Numbered from the stretch's first letter, positions 41,390 through 50,351 are shown. The stretch: 64,000 nucleotides of DNA from an uncultured Dorea sp. (GCF_934294775.1 NZ_CAKRAH010000007.1:1-64000); one strand, 5' to 3'. Numbers and translations: made by a program. The notes: a model not told the origin generated them from the letters alone.

Positions 41390-41694
41390 TGGCAAACGTT
41401 CAGTATTATGATGTAATCCTTAAACCTGTAGTAACAGAAAAGAGTATGGAACTTATGGGAGAAAAGAAATACACTTTCTTAGTACACCCAGAAGCAACAA
41501 AATCTCAGATTAAAGAAGCTGTTGAAAAAATGTTTACCGGAACAAAAGTTGAAAAAGTAAACACAATGAACAACGATGGAAAGAAGAAAAGAGTTCGTGG
41601 AACTTACAACTTCGGAAAAACAGCTAAGACAAAGAAAGCAATCGTAAAACTTACAGAGGATAGCGCTGATATCGAGATCTTCCAGGGATTATAA
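41389..41694 (+). CDS. rplW: 50S ribosomal protein L23
   Basis: A 101-residue L23, located at the tunnel exit and the docking site for trigger factor and SRP. Motifs: YYDVILKPVVTEKSMELM, TFLVHPEATKSQIKEAVE and GKKKRVRGTYNFGKTAKTKK. The start overlaps rplD's stop by one base, so the genes are coupled. Length is normal. Confidence 0.97.
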   Translation: MANVQYYDVILKPVVTEKSMELMGEKKYTFLVHPEATKSQIKEAVEKMFTGTKVEKVNTMNNDGKKKRVRGTYNFGKTAKTKKAIVKLTEDSADIEIFQGL

Positions 41695-41751
41695 GATTGC
41701 AAAGCATACGGACAGAAACCGTGACAATAAACAATTGAAAGGAGATTTATC

Positions 41752-42594
41752 ATGGGAATTAAAACATACCGCCCATATACGCCTTCCAGAAGACAGATGA
41801 CTGGTTCTGATTTCTCTGAAATCACAAAGACAACACCAGAAAAATCTCTGTTAGCTCCAAAGAGCAGACAGGCAGGTCGTAATAATCAAGGAAAAATCAC
41901 AGTTAGACACCGCGGAGGCGGAGCTAAGAAAAAATATAGAATTATCGACTTCAAGAGAAGAAAAGACAATATCCACGCAACTGTACTTGGTATCGAATAC
42001 GATCCAAACAGAACAGCTAATATTGCTCTGATCTGCTATGAAGATGGTGAAAAAGCATATATCATCGCTCCAGAAGGACTTACAGATGGAATGACAATCA
42101 TGAATGGACCAGAAGCCGAAGTTAAGATCGGTAACTGCCTTCCATTAGCACAGATTCCAGTTGGTACTCAGGTTCACAACATTGAGCTTCATCCTGGAAA
42201 AGGTGGACAGATGGTTCGTTCCGCTGGTAACAGTGCTCAGTTAATGGCTAAAGAAGGAAAATATGCTACACTCAGACTTCCATCAGGAGAAATGAGAATG
42301 GTACCACTTGAGTGCAGAGCTTCTATCGGAGTTGTAGGAAATGGTGATCACAACCTGATCAACATTGGTAAAGCAGGACGTAAACGTCATATGGGAATCA
42401 GACCTACAGTTCGTGGTTCTGTTATGAACCCGAATGACCATCCACACGGTGGTGGTGAAGGTAAGACAGGAATCGGTCGTCCGGGTCCGTGTACACCTTG
42501 GGGTAAACCAGCACTTGGTCTTAAGACAAGAAAGAAAAACAAAGCTTCTAACAAGATGATCGTAAGAAGAAGAGATGGTAAAGCAATTAAATAG
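41752..42594 (+). CDS. rplB: 50S ribosomal protein L2
   Basis: A 280-residue L2, needed for subunit joining and peptidyl transfer. Opens MGIKTYRPYTPSRRQMTGSD, with RHRGGGAKKKYRIIDFKR and the conserved C-terminal NPNDHPHGGGEGKTGIGR that carries the key histidine. AAAGGAG precedes the ATG at 41752. Standard length and position. Confidence 0.97.
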   Translation: MGIKTYRPYTPSRRQMTGSDFSEITKTTPEKSLLAPKSRQAGRNNQGKITVRHRGGGAKKKYRIIDFKRRKDNIHATVLGIEYDPNRTANIALICYEDGEKAYIIAPEGLTDGMTIMNGPEAEVKIGNCLPLAQIPVGTQVHNIELHPGKGGQMVRSAGNSAQLMAKEGKYATLRLPSGEMRMVPLECRASIGVVGNGDHNLINIGKAGRKRHMGIRPTVRGSVMNPNDHPHGGGEGKTGIGRPGPCTPWGKPALGLKTRKKNKASNKMIVRRRDGKAIK

Positions 42595-42617
42595 TTTTCA
42601 TAAGGAGGTTAGAACCT

Positions 42618-42899
42618 ATGGCACGTTCTATTAAAAAAGGACCATTCGCAGACGCAAGCCTGCTTAAAAAGGTTGATGCTATGAACGAGGCTGGAGACAA
42701 GTCTGTAATCAAGACATGGTCCCGTCGTTCTACAATCTTCCCAAGCATGATCGGACACACAATTGCCGTTCATGACGGAAGAAAGCACGTACCTGTATAT
42801 GTTACTGAAGATATGGTTGGACACAAACTCGGAGAGTTCGTAGCAACCAGAACTTACAGAGGACACGGAAAAGACGAAAAGAAATCCAAAGTTAGATAA
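42618..42899 (+). CDS. rpsS: 30S ribosomal protein S19
   Basis: A 93-residue S19, in the 30S head next to S13. Typical strings: MARSIKKGPFADASLLKKV, KTWSRRSTIFPSMIGHTI, HNGK-type HDGRKHVPVYVTEDM and VGHKLGEFVATRTYRGH. AAGGAGG precedes the ATG, 24 bases after rplB. Confidence 0.97.
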   Translation: MARSIKKGPFADASLLKKVDAMNEAGDKSVIKTWSRRSTIFPSMIGHTIAVHDGRKHVPVYVTEDMVGHKLGEFVATRTYRGHGKDEKKSKVR

Positions 42900-42925
42900 T
42901 TAGATTGTGAAAGGAGGGTTCATCC

Positions 42926-43312
42926 ATGGCTAAAGGACATAGATCCCAAATTAAAAGAGAAAGAAATGCTAACAAAGATACAAGACCTTCTGCTAAGTTA
43001 TCTTACGCAAGAGTTTCTGTTCAGAAAGCATGCTTCGTATTAGATGCCATCAGAGGTAAGGATGTAACAACAGCACTTGGTATTTTGACATACAATCCAA
43101 GATATGCTTCTAGTTTAATAAAGAAATTATTAGAGTCTGCAATTGCAAATGCTGAAAACAATAACGGCATGAATGCTGAGAATCTGTACATTGCAGAGGC
43201 TTATGCAAACAAAGGACCAACAATGAAGAGAATCAGACCTAGAGCACAGGGTAGAGCTTACAGAATCGAAAAGAGAATGAGCCACATTACACTCGTGCTT
43301 GATGAAAGATAA
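42926..43312 (+). CDS. rplV: 50S ribosomal protein L22
   Basis: A 128-residue L22, whose beta-hairpin lines the exit tunnel. Motifs: AKLSYARVSVQKACFVLDAIRG, LGILTYNPRYASSLIKKLLESAIANAE (in parts) and GPTMKRIRPRAQGRAYRIEKR. It has a basic N-terminal extension (MAKGHRSQIKRERNANKDTR) longer than E. coli L22. AAAGGAGGG precedes the ATG. Confidence 0.96.
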   Translation: MAKGHRSQIKRERNANKDTRPSAKLSYARVSVQKACFVLDAIRGKDVTTALGILTYNPRYASSLIKKLLESAIANAENNNGMNAENLYIAEAYANKGPTMKRIRPRAQGRAYRIEKRMSHITLVLDER

Positions 43313-43323
43313 GGAGGGCAAAC

Positions 43324-43977
43324 ATGGGACAGAAAGTTAATCCTCATGGTTTGAGAGTCGGAGTTATCAAAGACTGGGACTCAAGATGGTATGCAGAGAA
43401 AGATTTCGCAGACTGCTTAGTTGAAGACCATGAAATCAGAACATATCTTAAGAAGAGATTATACAGTGCTGGTATTTCTAAAATTGAAATCGAGAGAGCA
43501 TCTGACCGCGTTAAGATTATCGTTTACACAGCAAAACCTGGTGTTGTAATCGGTAAAGGTGGAGCAGAGATCGAGAAAGTAAAAGGTGAATTAGCACAGT
43601 TTACAGATAAAAAGTTAATCGTTGACATCAAAGAAATCAAGAGACCGGATAAAGATGCTCAGTTAGTAGCTGAGAACATCGCATTACAGCTCGAGAACCG
43701 TATTTCTTTCAGACGTGCTATGAAATCTTGCATGTCAAGAACTATGAAATCTGGAGCACTTGGTGTTAAGACTTCTGTATCAGGACGTCTTGGCGGAGCT
43801 GATATGGCTCGTACAGAGTTCTACAGCGAGGGAACAATTCCTCTTCAGACACTGAGAGCAGACATTGACTACGGATTCGCTGAAGCAAACACAACTTACG
43901 GAAAAGTTGGTGTTAAGGTTTGGATCTACAAAGGCGAAGTTCTTCCGGAGAAAACAGTTAAGGAAGGAGATAGATAA
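43324..43977 (+). CDS. rpsC: 30S ribosomal protein S3
   Basis: A 217-residue S3, forming the mRNA entry site with S4 and S5. Motifs: MGQKVNPHGLRVGVIKDWDS, the KH domain VVIGKGGAEIEKVK, and SGRLGGADMARTEFYSEGT. AAGGAGGG precedes ATG 43324, 12 bases after rplV. Confidence 0.97.
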   Translation: MGQKVNPHGLRVGVIKDWDSRWYAEKDFADCLVEDHEIRTYLKKRLYSAGISKIEIERASDRVKIIVYTAKPGVVIGKGGAEIEKVKGELAQFTDKKLIVDIKEIKRPDKDAQLVAENIALQLENRISFRRAMKSCMSRTMKSGALGVKTSVSGRLGGADMARTEFYSEGTIPLQTLRADIDYGFAEANTTYGKVGVKVWIYKGEVLPEKTVKEGDR

Positions 43978-43979
43978 TC

Positions 43980-44417
43980 ATGTTAATGCCAAAAAGAGTA
44001 AAACGTCGTAAACAATTCCGTGGTACCATGAAGGGTAAAGCTCTTCGCGGTAACCAGATTACAAATGGTGAATATGGTATCGTTGCAACGGAACCTTGCT
44101 GGATCCGTTCTAACCAGATCGAAGCTGCCCGTATCGCTATGACACGTTACATCAAGCGTGGTGGTAAAGTTTGGATTAAGATATTCCCAGATAAACCTGT
44201 AACTACGAAACCAGCTGAAACACGTATGGGTTCTGGTAAAGGAACCTTAGAGTACTGGGTAGCTGTTGTTAAACCGGGACGCGTTCTTTTCGAGATCGCT
44301 GGTGTACCGGAAGAAGTTGCTAAAGAGGCTCTTCGTCTTGCAACTCACAAGCTGCCATGTAAATGTAAAGTAGTTTCTCGCGCAGACTTAGAAGGCGGTG
44401 ATAACAGTGAAAATTAA
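43980..44417 (+). CDS. rplP: 50S ribosomal protein L16
   Basis: A 145-residue L16, near the A-site tRNA. Opens MLMPKRVKRRKQFRGTMKGK, with EPCWIRSNQIEAARIAMTR and GSGKGTLEYWVAVVKPG. It starts three bases after rpsC (GGAAGGAG within the end of rpsC) and overlaps rpmC by 11 bases. The final residues GGDNSEN are acidic, unlike the basic body. Confidence 0.97.
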   Translation: MLMPKRVKRRKQFRGTMKGKALRGNQITNGEYGIVATEPCWIRSNQIEAARIAMTRYIKRGGKVWIKIFPDKPVTTKPAETRMGSGKGTLEYWVAVVKPGRVLFEIAGVPEEVAKEALRLATHKLPCKCKVVSRADLEGGDNSEN

Positions 44418-44610
44418 TGCATTTGTTGAAGATTTAAAAGCAAAGTCAGCTGCAGAGCTGAACGAAGAATTAGTAGCTGCTAAAAAGGAACTTTTCAATT
44501 TAAGATTCCAGAACGCAACAAACCAGTTGGACAATACAAGCAGAATTAAAGAAGTAAGAAGAAATATTGCCAGAATTCAGACAGTAATCACTGAAAAGGC
44601 AGCTCAGTAG
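44407..44610 (+). CDS. rpmC: 50S ribosomal protein L29
   Basis: A 67-residue L29 at the tunnel exit. I chose GTG 44407 (MKINAFVEDLKAKSAAEL), with AGGCGGTGA upstream in the end of rplP; a GTG at 44398 is the alternative. LFNLRFQNATNQLDNTSRIKEVRRNIARI is the family core. It overlaps rplP by 11 bases. Confidence 0.94.
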   Translation: MKINAFVEDLKAKSAAELNEELVAAKKELFNLRFQNATNQLDNTSRIKEVRRNIARIQTVITEKAAQ

Positions 44611-44647
44611 AAACTGAAAACTCACAAAATGAAAGGAGTTACAGACT

Positions 44648-44902
44648 GTGGAAAGAAATCTTAGAAAAACCAGAGTTGGTAAGGTTGTCAGCAACAAGAT
44701 GGACAAAACTATCGTTGTAGCAATCGAAGATCATGTAAAACATCCACTTTACAAGAAGATTGTAAAGAAGACATATAAATTAAAAGCACATGATGAAAAC
44801 AATGAGTGCAACATTGGCGACAAAGTAAAAGTTATGGAAACAAGACCTCTGTCAAAAGACAAGAGATGGAGACTTGTTGAAGTTATGGAAAAAGTGAAAT
44901 AG
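44648..44902 (+). CDS. rpsQ: 30S ribosomal protein S17
   Basis: An 84-residue S17, an OB-fold primary 16S rRNA binder. Motifs: RKTRVGKVVSNKMDKTIVVAIE, KHPLYKKIVKKTYKLKAHDE and ETRPLSKDKRWRLVEV. It starts with GTG at 44648, after AAAGGAG. Confidence 0.96.
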   Translation: MERNLRKTRVGKVVSNKMDKTIVVAIEDHVKHPLYKKIVKKTYKLKAHDENNECNIGDKVKVMETRPLSKDKRWRLVEVMEKVK

Positions 44903-44921
44903 TATAAGGAGGGAAACCTGC

Positions 44922-45290
44922 ATGATACAGCAAGAAAGCAGACTTAAAGTAGCAGACAACACAGGTGCGAAAGAGTTACTGTGTATCCGTGTACTTGGCG
45001 GTTCAACAAGAAGATATGCAAGTATCGGTGATGTAATCGTTGCGACTGTTAAAGATGCAACACCAGGCGGCGTTGTTAAAAAAGGTGACGTAGTTAAAGC
45101 TGTAGTTGTTCGTACTGTAAATAGTACACGTCGTAAAGATGGATCTTATATCCGTTTCGATGAAAATGCTGCTGTAATTATAAAAGATGATAAGACACCA
45201 AGAGGAACCCGTATCTTCGGGCCAGTAGCAAGAGAGCTCCGTGATAAACAGTTCATGAGAATTGTTTCTCTGGCTCCGGAAGTACTTTAA
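44922..45290 (+). CDS. rplN: 50S ribosomal protein L14
   Basis: A 122-residue L14, at the subunit interface with L19. Opens MIQQESRLKVADNTGAKELL, with GDVIVATVKDATPGGVVKKGD and IRFDENAAVIIKDDKTPRGTR. AAGGAGGG precedes the ATG. First gene of the classic spc segment. Confidence 0.97.
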   Translation: MIQQESRLKVADNTGAKELLCIRVLGGSTRRYASIGDVIVATVKDATPGGVVKKGDVVKAVVVRTVNSTRRKDGSYIRFDENAAVIIKDDKTPRGTRIFGPVARELRDKQFMRIVSLAPEVL

Positions 45291-45305
45291 GGAGGTGCGC
45301 ATAAG

Positions 45306-45617
45306 ATGTCAACATTAAAGATCAAAAAAGGTGATACAGTTAAAGTTATCGCTGGTAAAGATAAAGACAAAGAAGGCAAAGTTATCGCTGTTAACCAGAA
45401 GGACGGAAAGGTTACAGTTGAAGGCGTTAACATGCTGACAAAGCACACAAAACCAAGTGTACAGAACCAGGAAGGCGGAATCGTTCGTCAGGAAGGACCA
45501 ATCGATATCTCTAATGTAATGTATATCCATAAGGGAGAAGCTACAAGAGTTGGTTTCAAGATGGATGGAGACAAAAAAGTACGTTACGCTAAAAAAACTG
45601 GCGATATCATTGATTAA
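45306..45617 (+). CDS. rplX: 50S ribosomal protein L24
   Basis: A 103-residue L24 with the KOW motif in KKGDTVKVIAGKDKDKEGKV, then VEGVNMLTKHTKPS and KVRYAKKTGD. It initiates 50S assembly. AAGGAGGTGCGC precedes ATG 45306. Confidence 0.97.
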   Translation: MSTLKIKKGDTVKVIAGKDKDKEGKVIAVNQKDGKVTVEGVNMLTKHTKPSVQNQEGGIVRQEGPIDISNVMYIHKGEATRVGFKMDGDKKVRYAKKTGDIID

Positions 45618-45640
45618 TTTGAGGAAGGAGGTCCAAAGCT

Positions 45641-46180
45641 TTGAGTAGACTGAAAGAACAGTACCAGAACGAGATCGTTGACGCAATGATCAAAAAGTTC
45701 GGTTATAAAAATATTATGGAAGTACCAAAACTCGACAAAGTTGTTATCAACATGGGTGTTGGTGAAGCAAAAGATAATGCAAAACTTTTAGATGCTGCAA
45801 TCGCTGACATGGAGAAAATCACAGGTCAGAAGGCTGTAGTTTGTAAAGCTAAGAAGTCCGTTGCTAACTTTAAGATCAGAGAGGGTATGCCGATCGGATG
45901 TAAAGTTACATTAAGAGGAGAAAAGATGTATGAGTTCGTTGACCGTCTGGTTAACCTTGCACTCCCACGTGTACGTGACTTCAGAGGTGTTAATCCTAAC
46001 GCATTCGACGGAAGAGGTAACTACGCTCTCGGAATCAAAGAGCAGCTGATCTTCCCTGAGATCGAATACGATAAAGTAGATAAAGTAAGAGGTATGGATA
46101 TCATCTTCGTTACTACTGCTAATACAGATGAAGAGGCACGCGAACTGCTTACACAGTTCAACATGCCATTTACAAAATAA
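45641..46180 (+). CDS. rplE: 50S ribosomal protein L5
   Basis: A 179-residue L5, which binds 5S rRNA. Motifs: SRLKEQYQNEIVDAMIKKF, KVVINMGVGEAKDN, AKKSVANFKIREGMPIGCKVTLRG (in parts) and LPRVRDFRGVNPNAFDGRGN. It starts with TTG at 45641, supported by AAGGAGG at the right distance; a TTG start may lower its translation relative to neighbours. Confidence 0.95.
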   Translation: MSRLKEQYQNEIVDAMIKKFGYKNIMEVPKLDKVVINMGVGEAKDNAKLLDAAIADMEKITGQKAVVCKAKKSVANFKIREGMPIGCKVTLRGEKMYEFVDRLVNLALPRVRDFRGVNPNAFDGRGNYALGIKEQLIFPEIEYDKVDKVRGMDIIFVTTANTDEEARELLTQFNMPFTK

Positions 46181-46191
46181 GGAGGTAAATT

Positions 46192-46377
46192 ATGGCTAAG
46201 ACAGCAATGAAAGTGAAACAGCAGCGCAAGCAGAAGTTCTCTACAAGAGAATACAATCGTTGCAGAATCTGTGGACGTCCACATGCATATTTGAGAAAAT
46301 ATGGTATCTGCCGTGTTTGCTTCCGTGAGTTAGCATACAAGGGACAGATTCCAGGTGTTAAGAAAGCAAGTTGGTAG
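46192..46377 (+). CDS. rpsZ: 30S ribosomal protein S14, zinc-binding type Z
   Basis: A 61-residue S14 of the short zinc-binding (type Z) class: CRICGRPHAYLRKYGICRVC holds both CXXC pairs. The body TAMKVKQQRKQKFSTREYN and GQIPGVKKASW match the family. No zinc-free copy is in the window. AAGGAGG precedes the ATG, 11 bases after rplE. Confidence 0.97.
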   Translation: MAKTAMKVKQQRKQKFSTREYNRCRICGRPHAYLRKYGICRVCFRELAYKGQIPGVKKASW

Positions 46378-46389
46378 GAGGAAAGAACA

Positions 46390-46791
46390 ATGACAATGAG
46401 TGATCCAATCGCAGATATGCTTACAAGAATTCGTAATGCAAACACTGCTAAACATGATACTGTAGATGTTCCGGCATCCAAGATGAAGCTTGCTATCGCT
46501 AATATCTTGTTAGATGAAGGATATATCGAGAAATACGACGTTATCGAAGATGGCGTATTCAAAACAATTCACATCACACTGAAATATGGTGCTGATAAGA
46601 ACGAAAAAGTTATCACAGGCCTTAAGAGAATTTCTAAACCAGGTCTTCGTGTATATGCTTCAAGCGAGAATGTACCTAAGGTATTTGGTGGACTTGGAAC
46701 AGCAATCATTTCCACAAACCAGGGTGTAATCACTGATAAAGCTGCTAGAAAGCTTGGCATCGGTGGAGAAGTTCTCTGCTATATTTGGTAA
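46390..46791 (+). CDS. rpsH: 30S ribosomal protein S8
   Basis: A 133-residue S8, a primary 16S rRNA binder and spc operon repressor in E. coli. Motifs: MSDPIADMLTRIRNANTAKH, GLKRISKPGLRVYASSENVPKV (in parts) and TDKAARKLGIGGEVLCYIW. ATG 46390 is used after AGGAGGAAAG; the in-frame ATG at 46396 is an alternative. Confidence 0.97.
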   Translation: MTMSDPIADMLTRIRNANTAKHDTVDVPASKMKLAIANILLDEGYIEKYDVIEDGVFKTIHITLKYGADKNEKVITGLKRISKPGLRVYASSENVPKVFGGLGTAIISTNQGVITDKAARKLGIGGEVLCYIW

Positions 46792-46811
46792 GAAACCCGC
46801 AAGCAACTTAG

Positions 46812-46838
46812 TGAAGGTGTGCCTTATGGCACAGCCTG
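46812..46838 (+). promoter_or_regulatory. Hairpin in the rpsH-rplF spacer
   Basis: AGGTGTGCC, loop TTAT, GGCACAGCCT can form a 9-bp stem with one bulged A in an unusually long 127-base spacer. It may be an mRNA processing or regulatory element. No T-tract follows, so it is not a terminator. Confidence 0.4.
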
Positions 46839-46918
46839 AACTGATTGCAATAAATGAAACTGAAAACAGAAAAGCCATAAGAGCTTTTCCGAGAATCTAA
46901 GTTAAGGAGGAATAAGGT

Positions 46919-47461
46919 ATGTCACGTATCGGAAGACATCCAATCGCTATCCCGGCAGGCGTAACTGTTGAGATCGCTGAGAACAATGTAGTGACTGTTA
47001 AAGGTCCAAAGGGAACACTTGAAAAAGCACTTCCAACAGAGATGGAAATCAAACAGGAAGGCGAAGAAATCGTTGTAACAAGACCAAATGACTTAAAGAA
47101 AATGAAATCTTTACATGGTCTTACAAGAACACTGATCAATAACATGGTTATTGGTGTAACAGAAGGATACCAGAAGGTTCTGGAAGTTAACGGTGTTGGA
47201 TACAGAGCAGCAAAATCAGGTAACAAATTAACACTGAACCTTGGTTATTCTCATCCAGTCGAGATGGAAGATCCTGAAGGCATTGAGACAGTAGTTGAAG
47301 GTCAGAACAAGATCATCGTTAAAGGACTCAGTAAAGAAAAAGTTGGTCAGTTTGCGGCTGAGATCAGAGACAAGAGAAGACCGGAGCCTTACAAAGGTAA
47401 AGGTATTAAGTATGCTGATGAAGTTATCAGACGTAAAGTTGGTAAGACTGGTAAAAAATAA
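46919..47461 (+). CDS. rplF: 50S ribosomal protein L6
   Basis: A 180-residue L6, a duplicated-fold protein near the sarcin-ricin loop. Motifs: MSRIGRHPIAIPAGVTVEI, VTVKGPKGTL, NGVGYRAAKSG and the C-terminal RRPEPYKGKGIKYADEVIRR. AAGGAGGAAT precedes ATG 46919. Confidence 0.97.
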   Translation: MSRIGRHPIAIPAGVTVEIAENNVVTVKGPKGTLEKALPTEMEIKQEGEEIVVTRPNDLKKMKSLHGLTRTLINNMVIGVTEGYQKVLEVNGVGYRAAKSGNKLTLNLGYSHPVEMEDPEGIETVVEGQNKIIVKGLSKEKVGQFAAEIRDKRRPEPYKGKGIKYADEVIRRKVGKTGKK

Positions 47462-47478
47462 GTAAGGAGAGTGTGAAA

Positions 47479-47847
47479 ATGGTTAGCAAGAAATCAAGAA
47501 GTGAAGTTCGTGTAAACAAGCACAGAAAATTACGTAACCGTTTAGCTGGAACAACAGAGTGTCCACGCTTAGCTGTGTTTAGAAGTAATAATCATATGTA
47601 TGCTCAAATTATTGACGATACAGTTGGAAATACACTGGTTTCCGCTTCCACTCTTCAGAAAGATGTGAAAGCAAACCTGGAGAAAACTAACAACGTTGAT
47701 GCAGCAGCATATTTAGGAAAAGTCATTGCCGAGAAGGCACTTGAGAAAGGTATTAAAGACGTTGTCTTCGATAGAGGCGGATTTATTTACCAGGGTAAAA
47801 TTCAGGCATTAGCAGACGCAGCTAGAGAAGCTGGGTTGAATTTCTAG
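47479..47847 (+). CDS. rplR: 50S ribosomal protein L18
   Basis: A 122-residue L18, a 5S rRNA binder. Motifs: SRSEVRVNKHRKLRNRLAGT, RLAVFRSNNHMYAQIIDD and VVFDRGGFIYQGKIQALADAAREAGLNF (in parts). I chose ATG 47479, after AAGGAGAG; a GTG at 47473 is possible. Confidence 0.96.
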   Translation: MVSKKSRSEVRVNKHRKLRNRLAGTTECPRLAVFRSNNHMYAQIIDDTVGNTLVSASTLQKDVKANLEKTNNVDAAAYLGKVIAEKALEKGIKDVVFDRGGFIYQGKIQALADAAREAGLNF

Positions 47848-47861
47848 AAGGAGGAGCACAC

Positions 47862-48371
47862 ATGAGACAGGAACGTATTGATGCTAATTCATTAGAATTA
47901 AACGAAAAAGTAGTATCAATTAAACGTGTAACCAAAGTTGTTAAGGGTGGCCGTAATATGAGATTCACAGCTTTAGTAGTTGTTGGTGACGGAAATGGCC
48001 ATGTTGGTGCAGGTTTAGGAAAAGCTACAGAAATTCCAGAAGCAATCCGCAAAGGAAAAGAAGATGCAGCTAAAAATCTCATCTCTGTAGCATTAGATGA
48101 AAATGACAGTGTAACACATGATTATATCGGTAAATTCGGAGGCGCTTCTGTATTACTTAAGAAGGCTCCAGAAGGTACTGGAGTTATCGCTGGTGGTCCA
48201 GCGCGTGCCGTAATCGAGATGGCAGGAATCAAGAATATCCGTACAAAATCTCTTGGTTCTAACAACAAACAGAATGTAGTACTTGCTACAATCGAAGGAT
48301 TACGCCAGATCAAAACTCCAGAAGAAGTAGCTAAGCTTCGCGGTAAATCTGTTGAAGAGATCTTTGGCTAA
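47862..48371 (+). CDS. rpsE: 30S ribosomal protein S5
   Basis: A 169-residue S5, involved in decoding accuracy. Motifs: LNEKVVSIKRVTKVVKGGRN, GNGHVGAGLGKATEIPEAIRK (in parts) and GPARAVIEMAGIKNIRTKSLGS. AAGGAGGAG precedes ATG 47862. Confidence 0.97.
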   Translation: MRQERIDANSLELNEKVVSIKRVTKVVKGGRNMRFTALVVVGDGNGHVGAGLGKATEIPEAIRKGKEDAAKNLISVALDENDSVTHDYIGKFGGASVLLKKAPEGTGVIAGGPARAVIEMAGIKNIRTKSLGSNNKQNVVLATIEGLRQIKTPEEVAKLRGKSVEEIFG

Positions 48372-48385
48372 GGAGGTAGAACAAA

Positions 48386-48565
48386 ATGGCAGATTTAAAA
48401 ATCACATTAGTAAAATCTACAATCGGTGCTGTACCTAAGCATAAGAAAACTGTTGAAGCATTAGGACTTAAGAAGCTGAACAAAACTGTTGTACTTCCAG
48501 ATAATGCAGCAACTAGAGGTATGGTAAAACAGGTTTCTCACCTGGTAAAAGTAGAAGAAGTATAA
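48386..48565 (+). CDS. rpmD: 50S ribosomal protein L30
   Basis: A 59-residue L30 with the typical MADLKITLVKSTIGAVPKH start, then TVEALGLKKLNKTVV and GMVKQVSHLVKVEEV. Start ATG 48386 follows AAGGAGG, and TAA is at 48563-48565. It sits between rpsE and rplO as expected in the spc operon. Confidence 0.96.
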   Translation: MADLKITLVKSTIGAVPKHKKTVEALGLKKLNKTVVLPDNAATRGMVKQVSHLVKVEEV

Positions 48566-48594
48566 TTAATTTATTCGGATAAGGAGGTGTCACA

Positions 48595-49035
48595 ATGGAT
48601 TTATCTAACTTAAGACCTGCTGATGGATCAAAGCAGAGTGATAATTTCAGAAGAGGACGTGGACACGGTTCTGGAAATGGTAAGACAGCTGGTAAGGGAC
48701 ACAAAGGTCAGAAGGCTCGTTCAGGCGGTACAAGACCAGGTTTCGAAGGTGGTCAGATGCCATTATATAGAAGAATACCAAAGAGAGGTTTCACTAACAG
48801 AAATACTAAGACAATCGTTGGTATTAACGTAAGTGCTCTTGAAGTATTCGAGAATGATACAGTTGTTACTGTAGATACATTAATCGAGCAGGGTATCGTT
48901 ACAAATCCAAAGGATGGAGTTAAGATCCTTGGAAATGGCGAACTTACTAAGAAGCTTACAGTTCAGGCTGATGCATTTAGCGCAGGCGCTGTAGCTAAGA
49001 TCGAGGCGTTAGGTGGAAAAGCAGAGGTGATCTAA
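48595..49035 (+). CDS. rplO: 50S ribosomal protein L15
   Basis: A 146-residue L15. The N-terminal basic, Gly-rich tail NFRRGRGHGSGNGKTAGKGH and QKARSGGTRPGFEGGQMPLY are diagnostic; the globular end is GAVAKIEALGGKAEVI. AAGGAGG precedes the ATG. Its stop overlaps the secY start (TAATG). Confidence 0.97.
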   Translation: MDLSNLRPADGSKQSDNFRRGRGHGSGNGKTAGKGHKGQKARSGGTRPGFEGGQMPLYRRIPKRGFTNRNTKTIVGINVSALEVFENDTVVTVDTLIEQGIVTNPKDGVKILGNGELTKKLTVQADAFSAGAVAKIEALGGKAEVI

Positions 49036-50351
49036 TGTTAGAAGCATTTCGAAAGGCATTCAAGATAAAGGATATCCGTAAGAGAATCGGATATACATTC
49101 CTGATGTTAATCGTAATACGAATTGGATCACAGTTGCCGACACCAGGCGTAAATGGTGAATATATTAAGAATTTCTTTGCTCAGAACACTGGGGAAGCGT
49201 TTAACTTATTTAACGCTTTCACCGGTGGCTCATTTGAGCAAATGTCTGTATTTGCCTTAAGTATAACACCTTATATTACTTCATCCATTATTGTCCAGCT
49301 GCTTACAATTGCAATCCCTCAGTTAGAGGAGATGCAGCGTGACGGCGAAACAGGAAGAAAGAAGATTGTAGCAATTACAAGATATCTTACTGTTGGACTG
49401 GCTCTGATCGAATCTGCTGCAATGGCAATCGGATTTGGTCGTCAGGGACTTTTGGTGAAGTATAATTTTGTTAATGCGGCAATTGTTGTATTGACGCTCA
49501 CTGCTGGATCAGCTTTCCTGATGTGGATTGGTGAGAGAATTACAGAAAAAGGTGTAGGCAATGGTATATCTATTGTCTTGGTGATCAATATTATCTCTCG
49601 TATTCCGAGTGATATGACTACATTGTTTGACCAGTTCGTGAAAGGAAAAGCGATTGCTTCCGCAGGTCTTGCAGTATGTGTAATTATTGCAATCATCATT
49701 GCGTTGGTTGTATTTACTGTAGTTTTGCAGGACGGTGAAAGAAGAATTGCTGTACAGTATTCCCAGAAAGTTGTCGGAAGAAGATCTTATGGGGGACAGT
49801 CTACCAATATTCCATTAAAAGTTAACACTGCAGGTGTTATTCCAATTATCTTTTCATCATCTTTGATGCAGTTTCCAATCGTAATTGCGTCATTCCTTGG
49901 AAAAGGTAACGGAAGTGGAATCGGAAGTGAGATTCTTCGCGGATTAAATCAGAGTAACTGGTGTAATCCGGAACAGCTGAAGTATTCCTGGGGACTGGTA
50001 TTATATATTGTTCTGACGATATTCTTCGCATATTTCTATACATCGATTACATTTAATCCATTAGAGATTGCGAATAATATGAAGAAGAGCGGTGGATTTA
50101 TACCGGGTATCCGTCCGGGAAGACCGACAGTAGAGTATTTGACAAAGATTTTGAATTATATTATATTTGTTGGTGCATGCGGATTGATTCTGGTTCAGAT
50201 TGTTCCGATATTATTTAACGGATGGCTTGGAGCGAAAGTTTCGTTTGGTGGAACTTCTCTGATCATCATTGTCAGTGTAATATTGGAAACACTTAAGCAA
50301 ATTGATTCAATGACACTTGTAAGAACATACAAGGGATTTTTAAATAGCTAA
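49035..50351 (+). CDS. secY: Preprotein translocase subunit SecY
   Basis: A 438-residue channel protein of the Sec translocon with ten transmembrane helices. The N-terminus MLEAFRKAFKIKDIRKRIGY, the plug and gate region ITPYITSSIIVQLLTIAIPQLE (in parts), the cytoplasmic loop RRIAVQYSQKVVGRRSYGGQ and the C-terminal GFIPGIRPGRPTVEYL are clear. It overlaps rplO by one base, so synthesis is coupled to ribosomal proteins. A small CG-rich hairpin lies in the following spacer (about 50361-50387). Confidence 0.97.
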   Translation: MLEAFRKAFKIKDIRKRIGYTFLMLIVIRIGSQLPTPGVNGEYIKNFFAQNTGEAFNLFNAFTGGSFEQMSVFALSITPYITSSIIVQLLTIAIPQLEEMQRDGETGRKKIVAITRYLTVGLALIESAAMAIGFGRQGLLVKYNFVNAAIVVLTLTAGSAFLMWIGERITEKGVGNGISIVLVINIISRIPSDMTTLFDQFVKGKAIASAGLAVCVIIAIIIALVVFTVVLQDGERRIAVQYSQKVVGRRSYGGQSTNIPLKVNTAGVIPIIFSSSLMQFPIVIASFLGKGNGSGIGSEILRGLNQSNWCNPEQLKYSWGLVLYIVLTIFFAYFYTSITFNPLEIANNMKKSGGFIPGIRPGRPTVEYLTKILNYIIFVGACGLILVQIVPILFNGWLGAKVSFGGTSLIIIVSVILETLKQIDSMTLVRTYKGFLNS